The notes under the pieces are model-generated. The model worked only from the letters and a program-made list of their open reading frames with translations, searched no databases and was not told the origin of the DNA. From assembly GCA_024516035.1 (NCBI GenBank), contig CM044960.1, positions 11,876,391 to 11,940,390 on the forward strand: a DNA stretch of 64,000 bases, read 5' to 3'. The position numbers were made by a program, and so were the translations under genes. Positions 33,856 through 44,589 of this stretch are shown in pieces (positions within the stretch are counted from its first letter, which is position 1; each line of letters begins with the position of its first letter). Source of the stretch: Bactericera cockerelli (Eukaryota; Arthropoda; Insecta; Hemiptera; Triozidae).

Positions 33856-36300
33856 AAGAAGTTGAATTATCTCCTCTAGGGAGCTAGTTCAGTAGTTATG
33901 CAGTGTTTATCCACCTCAATGGTATGTCTCATTACGAGAAATCTAGATTGGACTTTTTGAAAATATTGAATGAGTTCCAAATAATTTGGGTGCTTTAACC
34001 GTGGAGATATAAATACAACAAGAACTCCTAAAGTTATTTGAGGTAGGTGTATTCATCAAAGATATCAAGAACAGCCAAAAAATCCTTTGTACTGGAGGCT
34101 CCATCGTACTCATGCATTAAGTCGGAATGACTCTTATATGCTTTTATTTGTCTTAAACCGATCTGTGGATTTTAATGTTTCTGGTTAATGGTGGAATAAC
34201 AGGTAGAACGTTTCTGGTTAACGGTGGAATAATCAGGTTAACAGCTAAAAGCACAAGAGTCGAAATCACTTAATTCTGCTCGCTTGGGACTCAAACCACC
34301 GACTTCCGAGTTCGCATGCCTTAAGAATCGAACTACTGAGGTCCGTCTTCATTAAACTAATTTGTGGTATAGTAAGGATAGCGCGGATGTGCAGAGGCCT
34401 TGAGAGTGAAAGGACGACATGTGATATAACCTTGCAAGGATAGAGGAGAAAGTGTGTATGAACCTGTCTGGCCGGATACCAATCAATACACAATTAGCTT
34501 CCTGATCGGCAGGTTCTGGGTTCAAAATCCTCGTTCGACATAAATTTGTTAAATAAAGACAGTAAGTTGTGATATCACGAGGGTGATTAACTCAAATTTG
34601 GAAATGGAATTCTACTCACATTAGATGTAGGTACTAAACTAGATGACGATTGACATGATACTATTACTGCTTTTTCTTTTTCCCCGTACAACAGGACTAA
34701 ATTTAAATAAATCTAATTTAAATTAAAGAAATTTAAATTTTATAGGGTAGCTTGATCGATTTGGATACAGAAGCTCTAAAGGTGTGGTGGAGTTGGTGTG
34801 GTTTTGAGTCCTTCTTCCAAAAGTGCTGTTAAGACATACATAATTATGTCAAGACATCATACATAATTATGTATTTCGAAGAAGTCAATGACAAACGTGA
34901 TGTTGCAATTAAAAACTCTTCTTACTAAAGACTCGAACCCCCGAACTCCAGTTCACGAGTTCGTCCTATTATCAATCTACTGGGGTCGGATTATTCGTTC
35001 CGACTCTTCTCGCGGACTTGCCAAATAAGTGATAATATAGAGGAAGCGATGAAAGCAAATCATCAGCATTTAACATAATGTTACCAGGAATATGATTGCA
35101 TTTAACATTCGAGTATTTGAATAGAAACATGAATGCCATTGTAAGGAGATCCCAGCGTGTTCCTGTAACATCCGAGTGGGATTATGACGAGTGTGAGGGA
35201 ATAGAAGACAGAAGGTGAGGCACTGAGAGATGAGTTCAAATGATTGAATTGAGTTCCGAGACGATTGATGTAATTGTGTAATGAAGACTTGATGGAGTTA
35301 TGTAAACACCAGCTGAATGTCCGTACTTAGCCATGGGAATTCACCATGCTATTACCAGTTGACTATGTTAAAATGATACCTATTAAGCAACAAGTATGGA
35401 AAGACCATAAATGTTTGACCACTAACTATGCTTCGTATTATTATTCTTAATTTGTGTTTAACATTGCTTTCAACTGCATGGTCCTATCACGACGGGGGGT
35501 TTACCCTCCATTCGCTGGAAACTCACAAACTTACCTCACCCAGCCTCAGTGGGGCCGAGAATCCCTACTTAACACAACGAAGCTGATGGTGTTAACTTCA
35601 CCTATCTGACACGTTTTCATCATGGACCCTATGCTGCTTCTTACCGAACAGTATCGCTTCATCTCTACAGATGACATCGGTAACTGTTTTCATCATCATC
35701 ATCATAGGGTGGCGTCATCGTGAACGATGGTAGCCAGACAGTGAAGGAATGACTCAGCACTTCTACCACTGTCTTTACAAGGAGGCTAATAATTGACAAG
35801 GGCCCCCAGAACCAAGCCAATGCTGGTCTACTCCCTGTTTATAGCCCCCCAGCCAGACTGTTTTATGTTACAATAAATTAATGAGCTTCACGAGTATTTA
35901 AATGAATTTTCTATTTACATCCTAGTGAGTCACCCAGGTGTATGTCATCCGCATGACCTCATGGTACTGGACCTCGTGATCACTTTTATTTTTACCTCGT
36001 GACCTGGAAAAGTGATGGCGGTGTTTTTTTATCACCTCTGCCAGTTTTCCGCCGGTTTCTTCTCTCTTCTTTGTAATGCTTGCATATTCTAACATGTCAT
36101 TTTTCTTCTTCTTTTTTTTTCTTATGCGCAATTCACTGGAATACAGGATACTGGTATTACTAAACACATCGGGCGGTTGCTCACTAACCACCCAGGGCCA
36201 TGTAGCCACAAGGAAAGCGCCCACTAGAGGAATCAACGATCTGTTGGCTGCCTAGTGGGCGCTATACCAGACAATGTGGCGCTAAGGCTCATTTTTGCTG
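33856..36300. other. No gene; decayed SINE copies
   Basis: Decayed SINE-A copies at 34268-34345 (antisense), 34490-34600 (sense) and 34905-34992 (antisense); 5S-SINE body antisense at 35455-35560; shared block at 35680-35855. Confidence 0.55.
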
Positions 36301-36309
36301 GTTAGTGGG

Positions 36310-36670
36310 CGATCGTCCTTTGCCCCTCTCCCTCTCTTCCCACCCATTCCTCCTCCTGAAGCTCCCCGATGACCTAACAATATTCAACTGCAGTCAAACC
36401 AGGGTATAAAAGAACTCAAGAGACCGGAATTCGTTGCTTAAAATAACTCTACCACACACAGTACTTTCAAACCAATGTAAAAAAGATAATGATGGTTTCT
36501 TCTTTCTCTTTCCCCCTTCTTTACCACCTCCCATTCAAGTAGAGTCGACCTTTGCCCCTCTCCCTCTCTTCCCACCCATTCCTCCTCCTGAAGCTTCCCG
36601 ATAACCTAACAATATTCAACTACAGTCGAACCAGAGTATAAGAGAACTCAAGAGACCGGAATTTTTCCCT
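36310..36670. repeat. 125-bp direct duplication
   Basis: CCTTTGCCCCTCTCCCTCTC through CAAGAGACCGGAATT occurs at about 36317-36432 and 36549-36663 with few differences. Confidence 0.85.
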
Positions 36671-36766
36671 CTTATATCCAGGTTTCTTTCATAAAGAGGT
36701 TGACTACCCTCAAACAGAGCTAAAATTATCCTGGAAATCGTTCTTTTAGATCCAGGTTTGACTGTA
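36621..36766. mobile_element. Pogo/Tigger-like MITE
   Basis: TACAGTCGAACC at 36621 is matched by GGTTTGACTGTA ending at 36766, with TA at both ends. A partial copy starts near 36394 and a related end CAGTTGAACGTGC is at 39372. CAGT-starting TIRs with TA targets are typical of pogo-type mariner elements. Confidence 0.65.
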
Positions 36767-36786
36767 TAATGAGTGTCTATGTTCCC

Positions 36787-36950
36787 TTTCAATTTTTCCC
36801 ACCCATACTACCCGGTCCTAATAAAGCTCATCTACGTGTTACCCTCCCTTTCAAATTTTCCCACCCATACTACCCGGTCCTAATAAAGCTCATCTCTTTC
36901 AAATTTTCCCACCCATACTACCCGGTCCTAATAAAGCTCATCTCTGTGTG
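36787..36950. repeat. Three copies of a pyrimidine-rich repeat
   Basis: CCCACCCATACTACCCGGTC plus CTAATAAAGCTCATCT occurs three times at spacings of about 61 and 49 bp. Confidence 0.9.
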
Positions 36951-37029
36951 TTACCCTCTCTCTTGTGCATGCTGCTCTACTAACGCTCTTCTAGGCGTCT
37001 AACACGCCGATTGTCCTGCTCAAGCGCAT

Positions 37030-37110
37030 CAGGAAAACGGTGAGGAAACCAGTGGACTCGGACGGGGATAGCAGTGATCCTGAGTTCGAATCCCTGGTAA
37101 GGCGCGCAAC
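37030..37110 (+). mobile_element. tRNA-like SINE head
   Basis: GAGTTCGAATCCC is a good B box with an upstream A-box-like stretch; no intact cloverleaf. Confidence 0.4.
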
Positions 37111-38090
37111 CTGTAGACCTCACGTAGTTCTTGGATTGTTGTCAACCAATTTGATTTGAACCTACTACTAAATAATAAAAGTTCCTATCATTAGTGGAAT
37201 AGTTGTCTGGAAGAACCACCTATGTGAAAATTTCGATTTTTTTTTTCTTTCAAAAATGGGACCTATGTGTAAGTCTTGAATCACTAGAGCAGTCAGCATA
37301 CATAGCATTTTTGTTCTCGTTTTTAATCGTCTTTTTTCGTTAAAACGGAGCATTTGGGTGCTGCATTAATGGTATTACTAAAAGTACCTAACTGAAAAGT
37401 GCCCAAAAACATATAGGTGGTTCTTCTAGACAACCATTCAGTTATTGTTTTGAATGACATGCTATGTACGCATGCAATGTATATTAATACATAAATACTG
37501 TAGTTTGTGTAATTGTAAATCTTCTTCACTCACTCACTGCTTTCTAGTTGATACCGTAGTTAATGTAGTTATTATTCATACCTTTATTTTTACTATCAAT
37601 TCTTTCTCCCTTCACTTTCCCTTTCTTTTATATTATTTATGTTCTAATTTTCTGTTTATAATCTTTGTATTTCAATTAGTTATTTTTACATTATTATATT
37701 GACATCTACTCGTTTCTTTTTATTTTTAAGGATCATATTATTTATGAAGTAGTTAGAATCATTCATATTTTGTAAGATTTGTATTAAATATTAATGCTTG
37801 TGCATGAAATTTCTCCAAAACACATGTGCAATGTGTATATTGTTCTGTTCAAAGGAAACCGCACATTGTCCTCATTATTTTTTTTCAATTTTACCATATA
37901 TTTTGTTACTGTATTATGTTTATCATGAAATAAAATAGATGGAACCCATTATTTGGAATTTTTAGTAAGAAACGCTTAACAGAGAAATAAACCCATCAAT
38001 CGCACCTAAACATTATTACACAGCAAGGTTTATTACAGCAAGCTTTATTTGGTAGTTGTGAGACTTGTGACTTTTCAGCATGTCTCACTA
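37111..38090. other. No gene seen
   Basis: AT-rich spacer or intron. No sequence resembling the missing FERM F1 exons of Moesin was recognised here. Confidence 0.5.
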
Positions 38091-38091
38091 A

Positions 38092-38230
38092 CCGACCTCA
38101 GTAGCTTAATCGATAAGGCGGCGGACTTGTAACCGGGAGGTCGGTGGTTCAAGTCCATCGTAGATTTAATAAAGCTATAGTTTGAGTACTTGTGAAATCA
38201 CGAAAGTGATTAACACAAATATGATAACCT
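38092..38230 (+). mobile_element. SINE-A copy
   Basis: Sense copy ending just before the exon A acceptor array. Confidence 0.85.
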
Positions 38231-38254
38231 GGAAAAAAAATTAAATATCTCACT

Positions 38255-38490
38255 AACAGAAATTAAACAGCCCCCTCCCCCGTTGTTAGTAGGGAAATGT
38301 CTCACTAACACGAACTGAACAGCCCCCTAATGAGCCTCCCCCTCCCCCGTTGTTAGTAGGGAAATGTCTCCACTAACATGAACTGAACAGCCCCCTAATG
38401 AGCCTCCCCCTCCCCCGTTGTTAGTAGGGAAATGTCTCACTAACATGAACTGAACAGCCCCCTAATGAGCCTTCCCCTCCCCCGTTGTGT
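38255..38490 (+). repeat. 67-bp branch-point/pyrimidine-tract array before Moesin exon A
   Basis: Units start GTTGTTAGTAGGGAAATGTC at 38282, 38349 and 38417 and a diverged one at 38484, which runs directly into the exon A acceptor. Each unit carries CTCACTAAC or CCACTAAC, a good branch-point sequence, and a long CCTCCCCCTCCCCC tract. Confidence 0.9.
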
Positions 38491-38497
38491 CCCCCAG

Positions 38498-38620
38498 GTG
38501 ATGAGCCAAGACGTGAAGAAGGAGAATCCTCTCCAGTTCAAGTTCCGCGCCAAATTCTACCCCGAGGATGTGGTGGAGGAGATTATACAGGACATCACCC
38601 TGCGGCTCTTCTACCTACAG
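38498..38620 (+). CDS. Moe: Moesin (ERM protein), first exon in window (exon A)
   Basis: ERM proteins link cortical F-actin to membrane proteins and PIP2. The eight exons here (38498-38620, 42625-42776, 44590-44820, 45890-46150, 47844-48054, 49146-49292, 50681-50932, 53429-53593) join in one frame of 513 residues; insect Moesin is about 578, so about 64 N-terminal residues (FERM lobe F1) are missing and must be encoded upstream. This exon starts after CCCCCAG, reads [20 protein letters not shown] and ends LRLFYLQ at a GTAAGT donor in phase 0. It covers the F1-F2 junction and start of F2. Exons are GC-rich against an AT-rich background. Confidence 0.96.
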
Positions 38621-38714
38621 GTAAGTGTCGTCCTGTCCCATGTGTCTTGACGAACGAGAAAACTGTCGCTCGTATTCCCTTCTCTGTCGCATGTCGTCTG
38701 GGTGAAAGCGTATA

Positions 38715-38890
38715 ATAAGTCTGGTGGTTAACGCGCTAGTCTGGTAATCCAGGTAGCGTAGGGATTCGTTGGTTTGAATCCCACCCAGTGCATAAATGAG
38801 AGACCCTCTGAGAGTAAGGTGGCAGAAAATGCTTTGGGCATTAACCGCGCCGGGTGGATACCTTCCACTAAAGAGTGTTATTATTAGTAT
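38715..38890 (+). mobile_element. SINE-D copy
   Basis: TGGTTAACGCGCTAGTCTGG, GGTTTGAATCCCACCCAGTG, then AGAAAATGCTTTGGGCATTA and AAAGAGTGTTATTATTA. tRNA-like head, lies in Moesin intron A. Confidence 0.8.
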
Positions 38891-38902
38891 ACACCCGCCC
38901 GA

Positions 38903-39022
38903 CCGCATTAGCTTGATCGATTACACGGTGGACTTATAACCTGGAGGTCGGTGGTTCAAGTCCCGAAGCGAGTAACTAATATCACCACGATTGTGATTAA
39001 CACAAATATGGATAACTTACAG
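38903..39022 (+). mobile_element. SINE-A copy, shortened
   Basis: Sense copy lacking part of the middle (CAAGTCCC is followed at once by GAAGCGAGTAACT). Confidence 0.8.
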
Positions 39023-39204
39023 CCGCCCACAATGAGTGACGAGACATCCTTTGTGACGCGACGTGGTAATGCGAACCCGGGTTCGAACCCCAGAGCCGAC
39101 AAAAATTGTATTCAAAATTTGGTTACAGTTGTTTGTAAGTTGTAAGGAAGACATTACAATTGACTCGTAGCAGCGGCAGAGGGGTGATTACCAGAGAAAG
39201 CCTA

Positions 39205-39370
39205 AGGGCCGAATTATAAAACAAGATTAGATTTAACGTGGACACTATCCCATGACACAATCTCAATTCTGAATTTCAACCAATCACAGCGCTGATTCAT
39301 AATTTGTTCTGAAAGCATGAAAAAAGAAAATTATTGAAGCATTAAATCTCAACTTCCACTAAAGGATCGA
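39205..39370. mobile_element. Interspersed repeat with GCCGAATTATAAAAC end
   Basis: GGCCGAATTATAAAACAAGA, CACTATCCCATGACACAATC and CTGAATTTCAACCAATCACA. Relatives: 46172-46450 and 49475-49555, and a fragment at 25955-26010. Probably a DNA element; class unresolved. Confidence 0.5.
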
Positions 39371-40022
39371 TTACAGTTGAACGTGCATATAACAGAACTG
39401 AAGAGAATGATTTTTTTTTTTTTTTCTCCTATTTATATCCAGGTTTTTCTCATAATCGAAAATTTGAGCTGGAAATACTTCTCTCATATCCAGGTTGGTT
39501 CCCCGAGTATTAGTATTGAGGATAATGTATACTATATACATGTAGCGTATGTGGAGTATCTGCCCTTGTTGAATGACTGGGTGTGATCCGTGTTGTTGAC
39601 AGATAAGCTTAGAGTCGATGGCAAACTTCTCATAATAGAGAAATACTGGGTGAGACAAATAGTGTTTTTTTTGTTTTTTTTTTTTTTTGTTTGTTTGTTT
39701 ACTTTCATCTAATAACATCTGTTGATTTTTAATTTAAGTCTAAAAAAAGTATCGCAAACGCTCACTTTGCAAGAAACATTATTGATTGAGCTGGATTTTA
39801 CTTACCACTTCTCACTTCCTTGTTTATACTGATACCATTCAAAGATTGTATAGATAACCAAATAAATAATCCCCGTCTTCTTCACAGTTTTAACTTTGAA
39901 GACGGGTATACCTTCCTATTATTTTTTATTGTAATAATTTATCTTTGTCAAATAAATGGAAATGTTGTTTAAAAAAAAATTGATCTGGGCTTCTTCTATG
40001 TCTAATTATTAAATATATTTAT

Positions 40023-40110
40023 TGACGGGACTTTTACTATCCATTCGTTGAACACCACACTAGATACCCCCACACTAATGTCAACCAGCCTGCGTTGGGC
40101 GAGAATTGCC
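40023..40110 (-). mobile_element. 5S-SINE body fragment
   Basis: Diverged antisense body (GACGGGACTTTTACTATCCA; AACCAGCCTGCGTTGGGC). Confidence 0.45.
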
Positions 40111-40169
40111 AATTTCGTGTTATTTACTTGAATGATAATAGGAATAATTCTATCAACCGGGATATACTA

Positions 40170-40398
40170 TAGTGAACTGGTAGTCCAATGGTTAATGCGC
40201 TAGTCTGTTGATCCAGGTAGCGTAGGGATCCGTTGGTTCGAAATTTCGAATCTCACCCAGTACATGAATTTTTTCCTCATTAATTTGAGTTTGTGACCAC
40301 ATAATAATAAGACTCTGAGGGTCAAGTGGTAGAAAATGCTTTGAGCATTAACCTCGCCTGGTGGTTACCTACTAAAGAGTGTTATTATTATATTATAC
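40170..40398 (+). mobile_element. SINE-D copy
   Basis: GAACTGGTAGTCCAATGGTT, GGTTCGAAATTTCGAATCTC, then TAGAAAATGCTTTGAGCATT. Its tail is the founder of the 103-bp array that follows. Confidence 0.85.
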
Positions 40399-40915
40399 TC
40401 ACTACTCTGTTGAGACTCTGATGGTTAGGTTGTAGAAAATGCTTTGAGCATTCACCTCGCCTCGTGGTTACCTACTAAAGAGTGTTATTATTATATTATA
40501 CTCACTACTCTGTTGAGACTCTGATGGTTAGGTTGTAGAAAATGCTTTGAGCATTAACCTCGCCTGGTGGTTACCTACTAAAGAGTGTTATTATTATATT
40601 ATACTCACTACTCTGTTGAGACTCTGAGGGTTAGGTTGTAGAAAATGCTTTGAGCATTCACCTCGCCTCGTGGTTACCTACTAAAGAGTGTTATTATTAT
40701 ATTATACTCACTACTCTGTTGAGACTCTGATGGTTAGGTTGTAGAAAATGCTTTGAGCATTAACCTCGCCTGGTGGTTACCTACTAAAGAGTGTTATTAT
40801 TATATTATACTCACTACTCTGTTGAGACTCTGAGGGTTAGGTTGTAGAAAATGCTTTGAGCATTCACCTCGCCTCGTGGTTACCTACTAAAGAGTGTTAT
40901 TATTATTATTTTACT
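40399..40915 (+). repeat. 103-bp higher-order array grown from a SINE-D tail
   Basis: TGAGACTCTG recurs at 40411, 40514, 40617 and on, 103 bp apart, about five copies. Units alternate strictly between GCATTAACCTCGCCTGGTGG and GCATTCACCTCGCCTCGTGG, so the true period of later amplification is a 206-bp dimer. Confidence 0.95.
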
Positions 40916-41044
40916 CACTACTCTGGACACAGAAGAGTAACCTAGGAATCACTGCACGACGGAGGTCGGCTTCAATTGACTTGATTCACCCTGAACAGAG
41001 AGAAGAGCACAGAACTCGTGAATGTGGAGGATAAGATAAGAGTC

Positions 41045-41815
41045 GGGGCGTGCCCTGTCTACTCAGATACCTACCTGTACCTGATGTATACAGAGTGGCT
41101 CATCATACATGTGGTACATGGTATTCTGAGGGCCCCTTGTCTACTCAGATACCTACCTGTACCTGTTGTATACAGAGTGGTTCATCATACATATGGTACA
41201 TAACATAGTATTCTGAGGCCCCTTGTGTACTCAGATACCTACCTGTACCTGTTGTATACAGAGTGGTTCATCATACATGTGGTACATGGTATTCTGAGGG
41301 TCCCTGTCTACTCAGATACCTACCTGTACCTGTTGTATACAGAGTGGTTCATCATACATATGGTACATAACATAGTATTCTGAGGCCCCTTGTGTACTCA
41401 GATACCTACCTGTACCTGTTGTATACAGAGTGGTTCATCGTGCATATGGTACATAGTATTCTGAGGGCCCCTTGTCTACTCAGATACCTACCTGTACCTG
41501 TTGTATACAGAGTGGTTCATCATACATATGGTACATAACATAGTATTCTGAGGCCCCTTGTGTACTCAGATACCTACCTGTACCTGTTGTATACAGAGTG
41601 GTTCATCGTGCATATGGTACATAGTATTCTGAGGGCCCCTTGTCTACTCAGATACCTACCTGTACCTGTTGTATACAGAGTGGTTCATCGTGCATATGGT
41701 ACATAACATAGTATTCTGAGGGCCCCTTGTCTACTCAGATACCTACCTGTACCTGTTGCATACAGAGTGGTTCATTAATTTCATCATACATACGGTACAT
41801 AGTATTCTGAGGGGA
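41045..41815 (+). repeat. 82/86-bp dimeric minisatellite
   Basis: CTACTCAGATACCTACCTGT recurs about nine times. Short units (about 82 bp) and units with the extra CATAA (about 86 bp) tend to alternate, again a dimeric structure. Located in Moesin intron A. Confidence 0.93.
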
Positions 41816-42193
41816 ATCAGAATTTTTTTATGAAAGAAAAAAATCGTTTTTTTTTTTCATTGCTTTTAGAATGACCTACAACCCTTAATTGTAAATAATC
41901 TTGCAGGATAGAAAATAACACAGATACCTACCCGTTGTATACAGAGTATTGTTCATTGTTACTTACGATGAGGGCAATTAAATTCGATCTGTATTTTATG
42001 AAAGAAAATATAGTTACTTCTCATTATTTTCAAGATGACCTACCTATAATACAGTTGATAATTAATTAATGATCATGAATACATGCAAAAACAATTCAAT
42101 TTTTTTGATCCCATGGTGACCAAAATTTCCTGTCAAAATACGTGTTTAATTTCTATTATTCCCTATCACTGATTTTGTCATAAATGGACAGAT

Positions 42194-42374
42194 ATAGGGC
42201 GGAATGAATGGACTTTTATGTTGACTGTGGTCATGAGTCTTGATTTTGCGTATTGTTTTATGTGGGAAAATTAGGGCGAAATTAATAAACGTTTTATAGT
42301 TCTGTGGCGCTATGTCTCGGATTGCGTACTGTTTTAGATGGCAAAAACGTTTGTCTATCAATTTCGCCCCGAAT
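42194..42374. mobile_element. GGGCGGAATTAAT-end MITE cluster
   Basis: An inner copy spans about 42267-42374 (TTAGGGCGAAATTAATAAAC to GTCTATCAATTTCGCCCC) with a partial outer copy starting at 42194. Shares its left flank TTTGTCATAAATGGACAGA with 42440-42460. Confidence 0.7.
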
Positions 42375-42460
42375 GCTTAAGTACAAACTTATGATTTTGA
42401 TTTATCTTTTAATTTCGCCCATAATATTCTCAATAGCTATTTTGTCATAAATGGACAGAA

Positions 42461-42597
42461 TTAAGGGCGGAATTAATAGACGTTTTTGTAATACCTCTGT
42501 GGCGCTAAGTCAAGGATTGCGTACTGTGTAAGATAGGGAAAACCGACACTTACCAACGGCTTAAGTTATTTATGTTGTCTATTAATTCCGCCCTAAA
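42461..42597. mobile_element. GGGCGGAATTAAT-end MITE
   Basis: TTAAGGGCGGAATTAATAGA at the left and GTCTATTAATTCCGCCCTAA at the right are inverted repeats. Body includes GGATTGCGTACTG. Related copies: 42194-42374, 46610-46672 (half) and 60948-61077. Confidence 0.85.
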
Positions 42598-42624
42598 ATT
42601 CGTAACACTTGCTCTCCCCCGCAG

Positions 42625-42776
42625 GTAAAGAACGCCATCCTCTCAGACGAGATCTACTGCCCCCCCGAGACCTCTGTGCTGCTGGCGTCCTACGCCGTGC
42701 AGGCGCGACACGGCGACTTCAACTCCTCCAGCCACGGCCCTGGCTTCCTCGCCAACGACAGACTGCTCCCACAGAG
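42625..42776 (+). CDS. Moe: Moesin exon B (FERM F2)
   Basis: Starts after CCCCCGCAG with [20 protein letters not shown] and continues through FERM F2 to [11 protein letters not shown] plus two bases (AG) of an Arg codon. The donor is GTAATG, weaker than the other donors of this gene. The last 14 bases of the exon are the seed of the 22-bp array that follows. Confidence 0.96.
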
Positions 42777-43790
42777 GTAATGTACTGCTCCCACAGAGGT
42801 AATATACTGCTCCTACAGAGGTAATATACTGCTCGCACAGAGGTAATATACTGCTCCTACAGAGGTAATATACTGCTCGCACAGAGGTAATATACTGCTC
42901 CTACAGAGGTAATATACTGCTCGCACAGAGGTAATATACTGCTCCTACAGAGGTAATATACTGCTCGCACAGAGGTAATATACTGCTCCTACAGAGGTAA
43001 TATACTGCTCCCACAGAGGTAATATACTGCTCCCTCAGAGGTAATACACTGCTCCCACAGTGGTAATATACTGCTCCCTCAGAGGTAATATACTGCTCCC
43101 TCAGAGGTAATATACTGCTCCCACAGAGGTAATATTATACTGCTCCCACAGAGGTAATATACTGCTCCCACAGTGGTAATATTATACTGCTCCCACAGAG
43201 GTAATATACTGCTCGCACAGAGGTAATATACTGCTCCCACAGAGGTAATACACTGCTCCCACAGTGGTAATATACTGCTCCCTCAGAGGTAATATACTGC
43301 TCCCTCAGAGGTAATATACTGCTCCCACAGAGGTAATATTATACTGCTCCCACAGAGGTAATATACTGCTCCCACAGTGGTAATATTATACTGCTCCCAC
43401 AGAGGTAATATACTGCTCGCACAGAGGTAATATACTGCTCCCACAGAGGTAATATACTGCTCCCACAGTGGTAATATTATACTGCTCCCACAGAGGTAAT
43501 ATACTGCTCGCACAGAGGTAATATACTGCTCCCACAGAGGTAATACATGCTCCCACAGAGGTAATATTATACTGCTCCCACAGTGGTAATATTATACTGC
43601 TCCCACAGAGGTAATATACTGCTCGCACAGAGGTAATATACTGCTCCCACAGAGGTAATATACTGCTCCCACAGAGGTAATATACTCCTCCCACGCCTCC
43701 CACAGAGGTAATACTATGCATAAATTGCTTCCACAGAGGTAATATACTGCTCCCACAGTGGTAATATTATGCATTGCATAAATTGCTTCC
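42763..43790 (+). repeat. 22-bp donor-site minisatellite, about 46 copies
   Basis: Unit CTGCTCCCACAGAGGTAATA plus TA is exactly the last 14 bases of exon B and the first 8 of the intron. Variants include CTCGCACAG, CTCCTACAG, CTCCCTCAG, CACAGTGG and an inserted TTA. Each unit holds an AGGT, hence both a potential acceptor (CACAG) and donor (GTAATA). Confidence 0.97.
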
Positions 43791-43879
43791 ACAGAGGCCT
43801 CCTAGCAGGACAATATTATCGGTCCTTTGAATTGCTCTTATCCCAGCTTGATCAGCATATGTGTCTTTTGTAATTGATG

Positions 43880-44589
43880 ACCTCCTCCCCTGGTGAAAGG
43901 AGCACAAGGGCATGTAGATAGTATGCTGATTGTTATCTAATATTCTCTCCCCTAGGGTGATGGATCAGCACAAGATGTCTCCCAGTGAGTGGGAGAGCAG
44001 CATCACAAGGGCATGTAGATAGTATGCTGATTGTTATCTAATATTCTCCCGCAGGGTGATGGATCAGCACAAGATGTCTCTGATTGTTATCTAATATTCT
44101 CCCGCAGGGTGATGGATCAGCACAAGATGTCTCCGAGCGAGTGGGAGAGCAGCATCACGACCTGGTGGAAGGAGCACAAGGGAATGTAGATAGTATGCTG
44201 ACTGTTATCTAATATTCTCCCCCCAGGGTGATGGATCAGCACAAGATGTCTCGTCATTTACATAATATGCTGATTGTTTTATGAATTCTCCTCCAGGGTG
44301 ATGGATCTGCACAAGATGTCTCGTCATTTAGATAATATGCTGATTGTTTTATGAATTCTCCCCTCAGGGTGATGGATCAGTACAAGATGTCTCGTGATTT
44401 AGATAATATGCTGATTGTTTTATGAATTCTCCCCCAGGGTGATGGATCAGCACAAGATGTCTCTGATTGTTATCTAATATTCTCCCCCAGGGTGATGGAT
44501 CAGCACAAGATGTCTCCCAGCGAGTGGGAGAGCAGCATCACAAGGGCATGTAGATAGTATGCTGATTGTTATCTAATATTCTCCCCCAG
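43880..44589 (+). repeat. Eight duplicated acceptor plus exon-start segments before Moesin exon C
   Basis: GGTGATGGATCAGCACAAGA (or a one-base variant) preceded by a pyrimidine tract and AG occurs at 43956, 44055, 44108, 44227, 44297, 44368, 44438 and 44491, before the real one at 44590. Copies carry 25 to 75 bases of exon C. Read in frame, every copy reaches a stop (TAG, TAA or TGA) before the next acceptor. A further eroded exon fragment lies near 43893-43916. Confidence 0.95.

Noticed and set aside
42763..43790. CRISPR-like or regulatory repeat array
   Set aside because: The repeats are contiguous without spacers and the unit is exon B end plus intron start in a eukaryotic gene.
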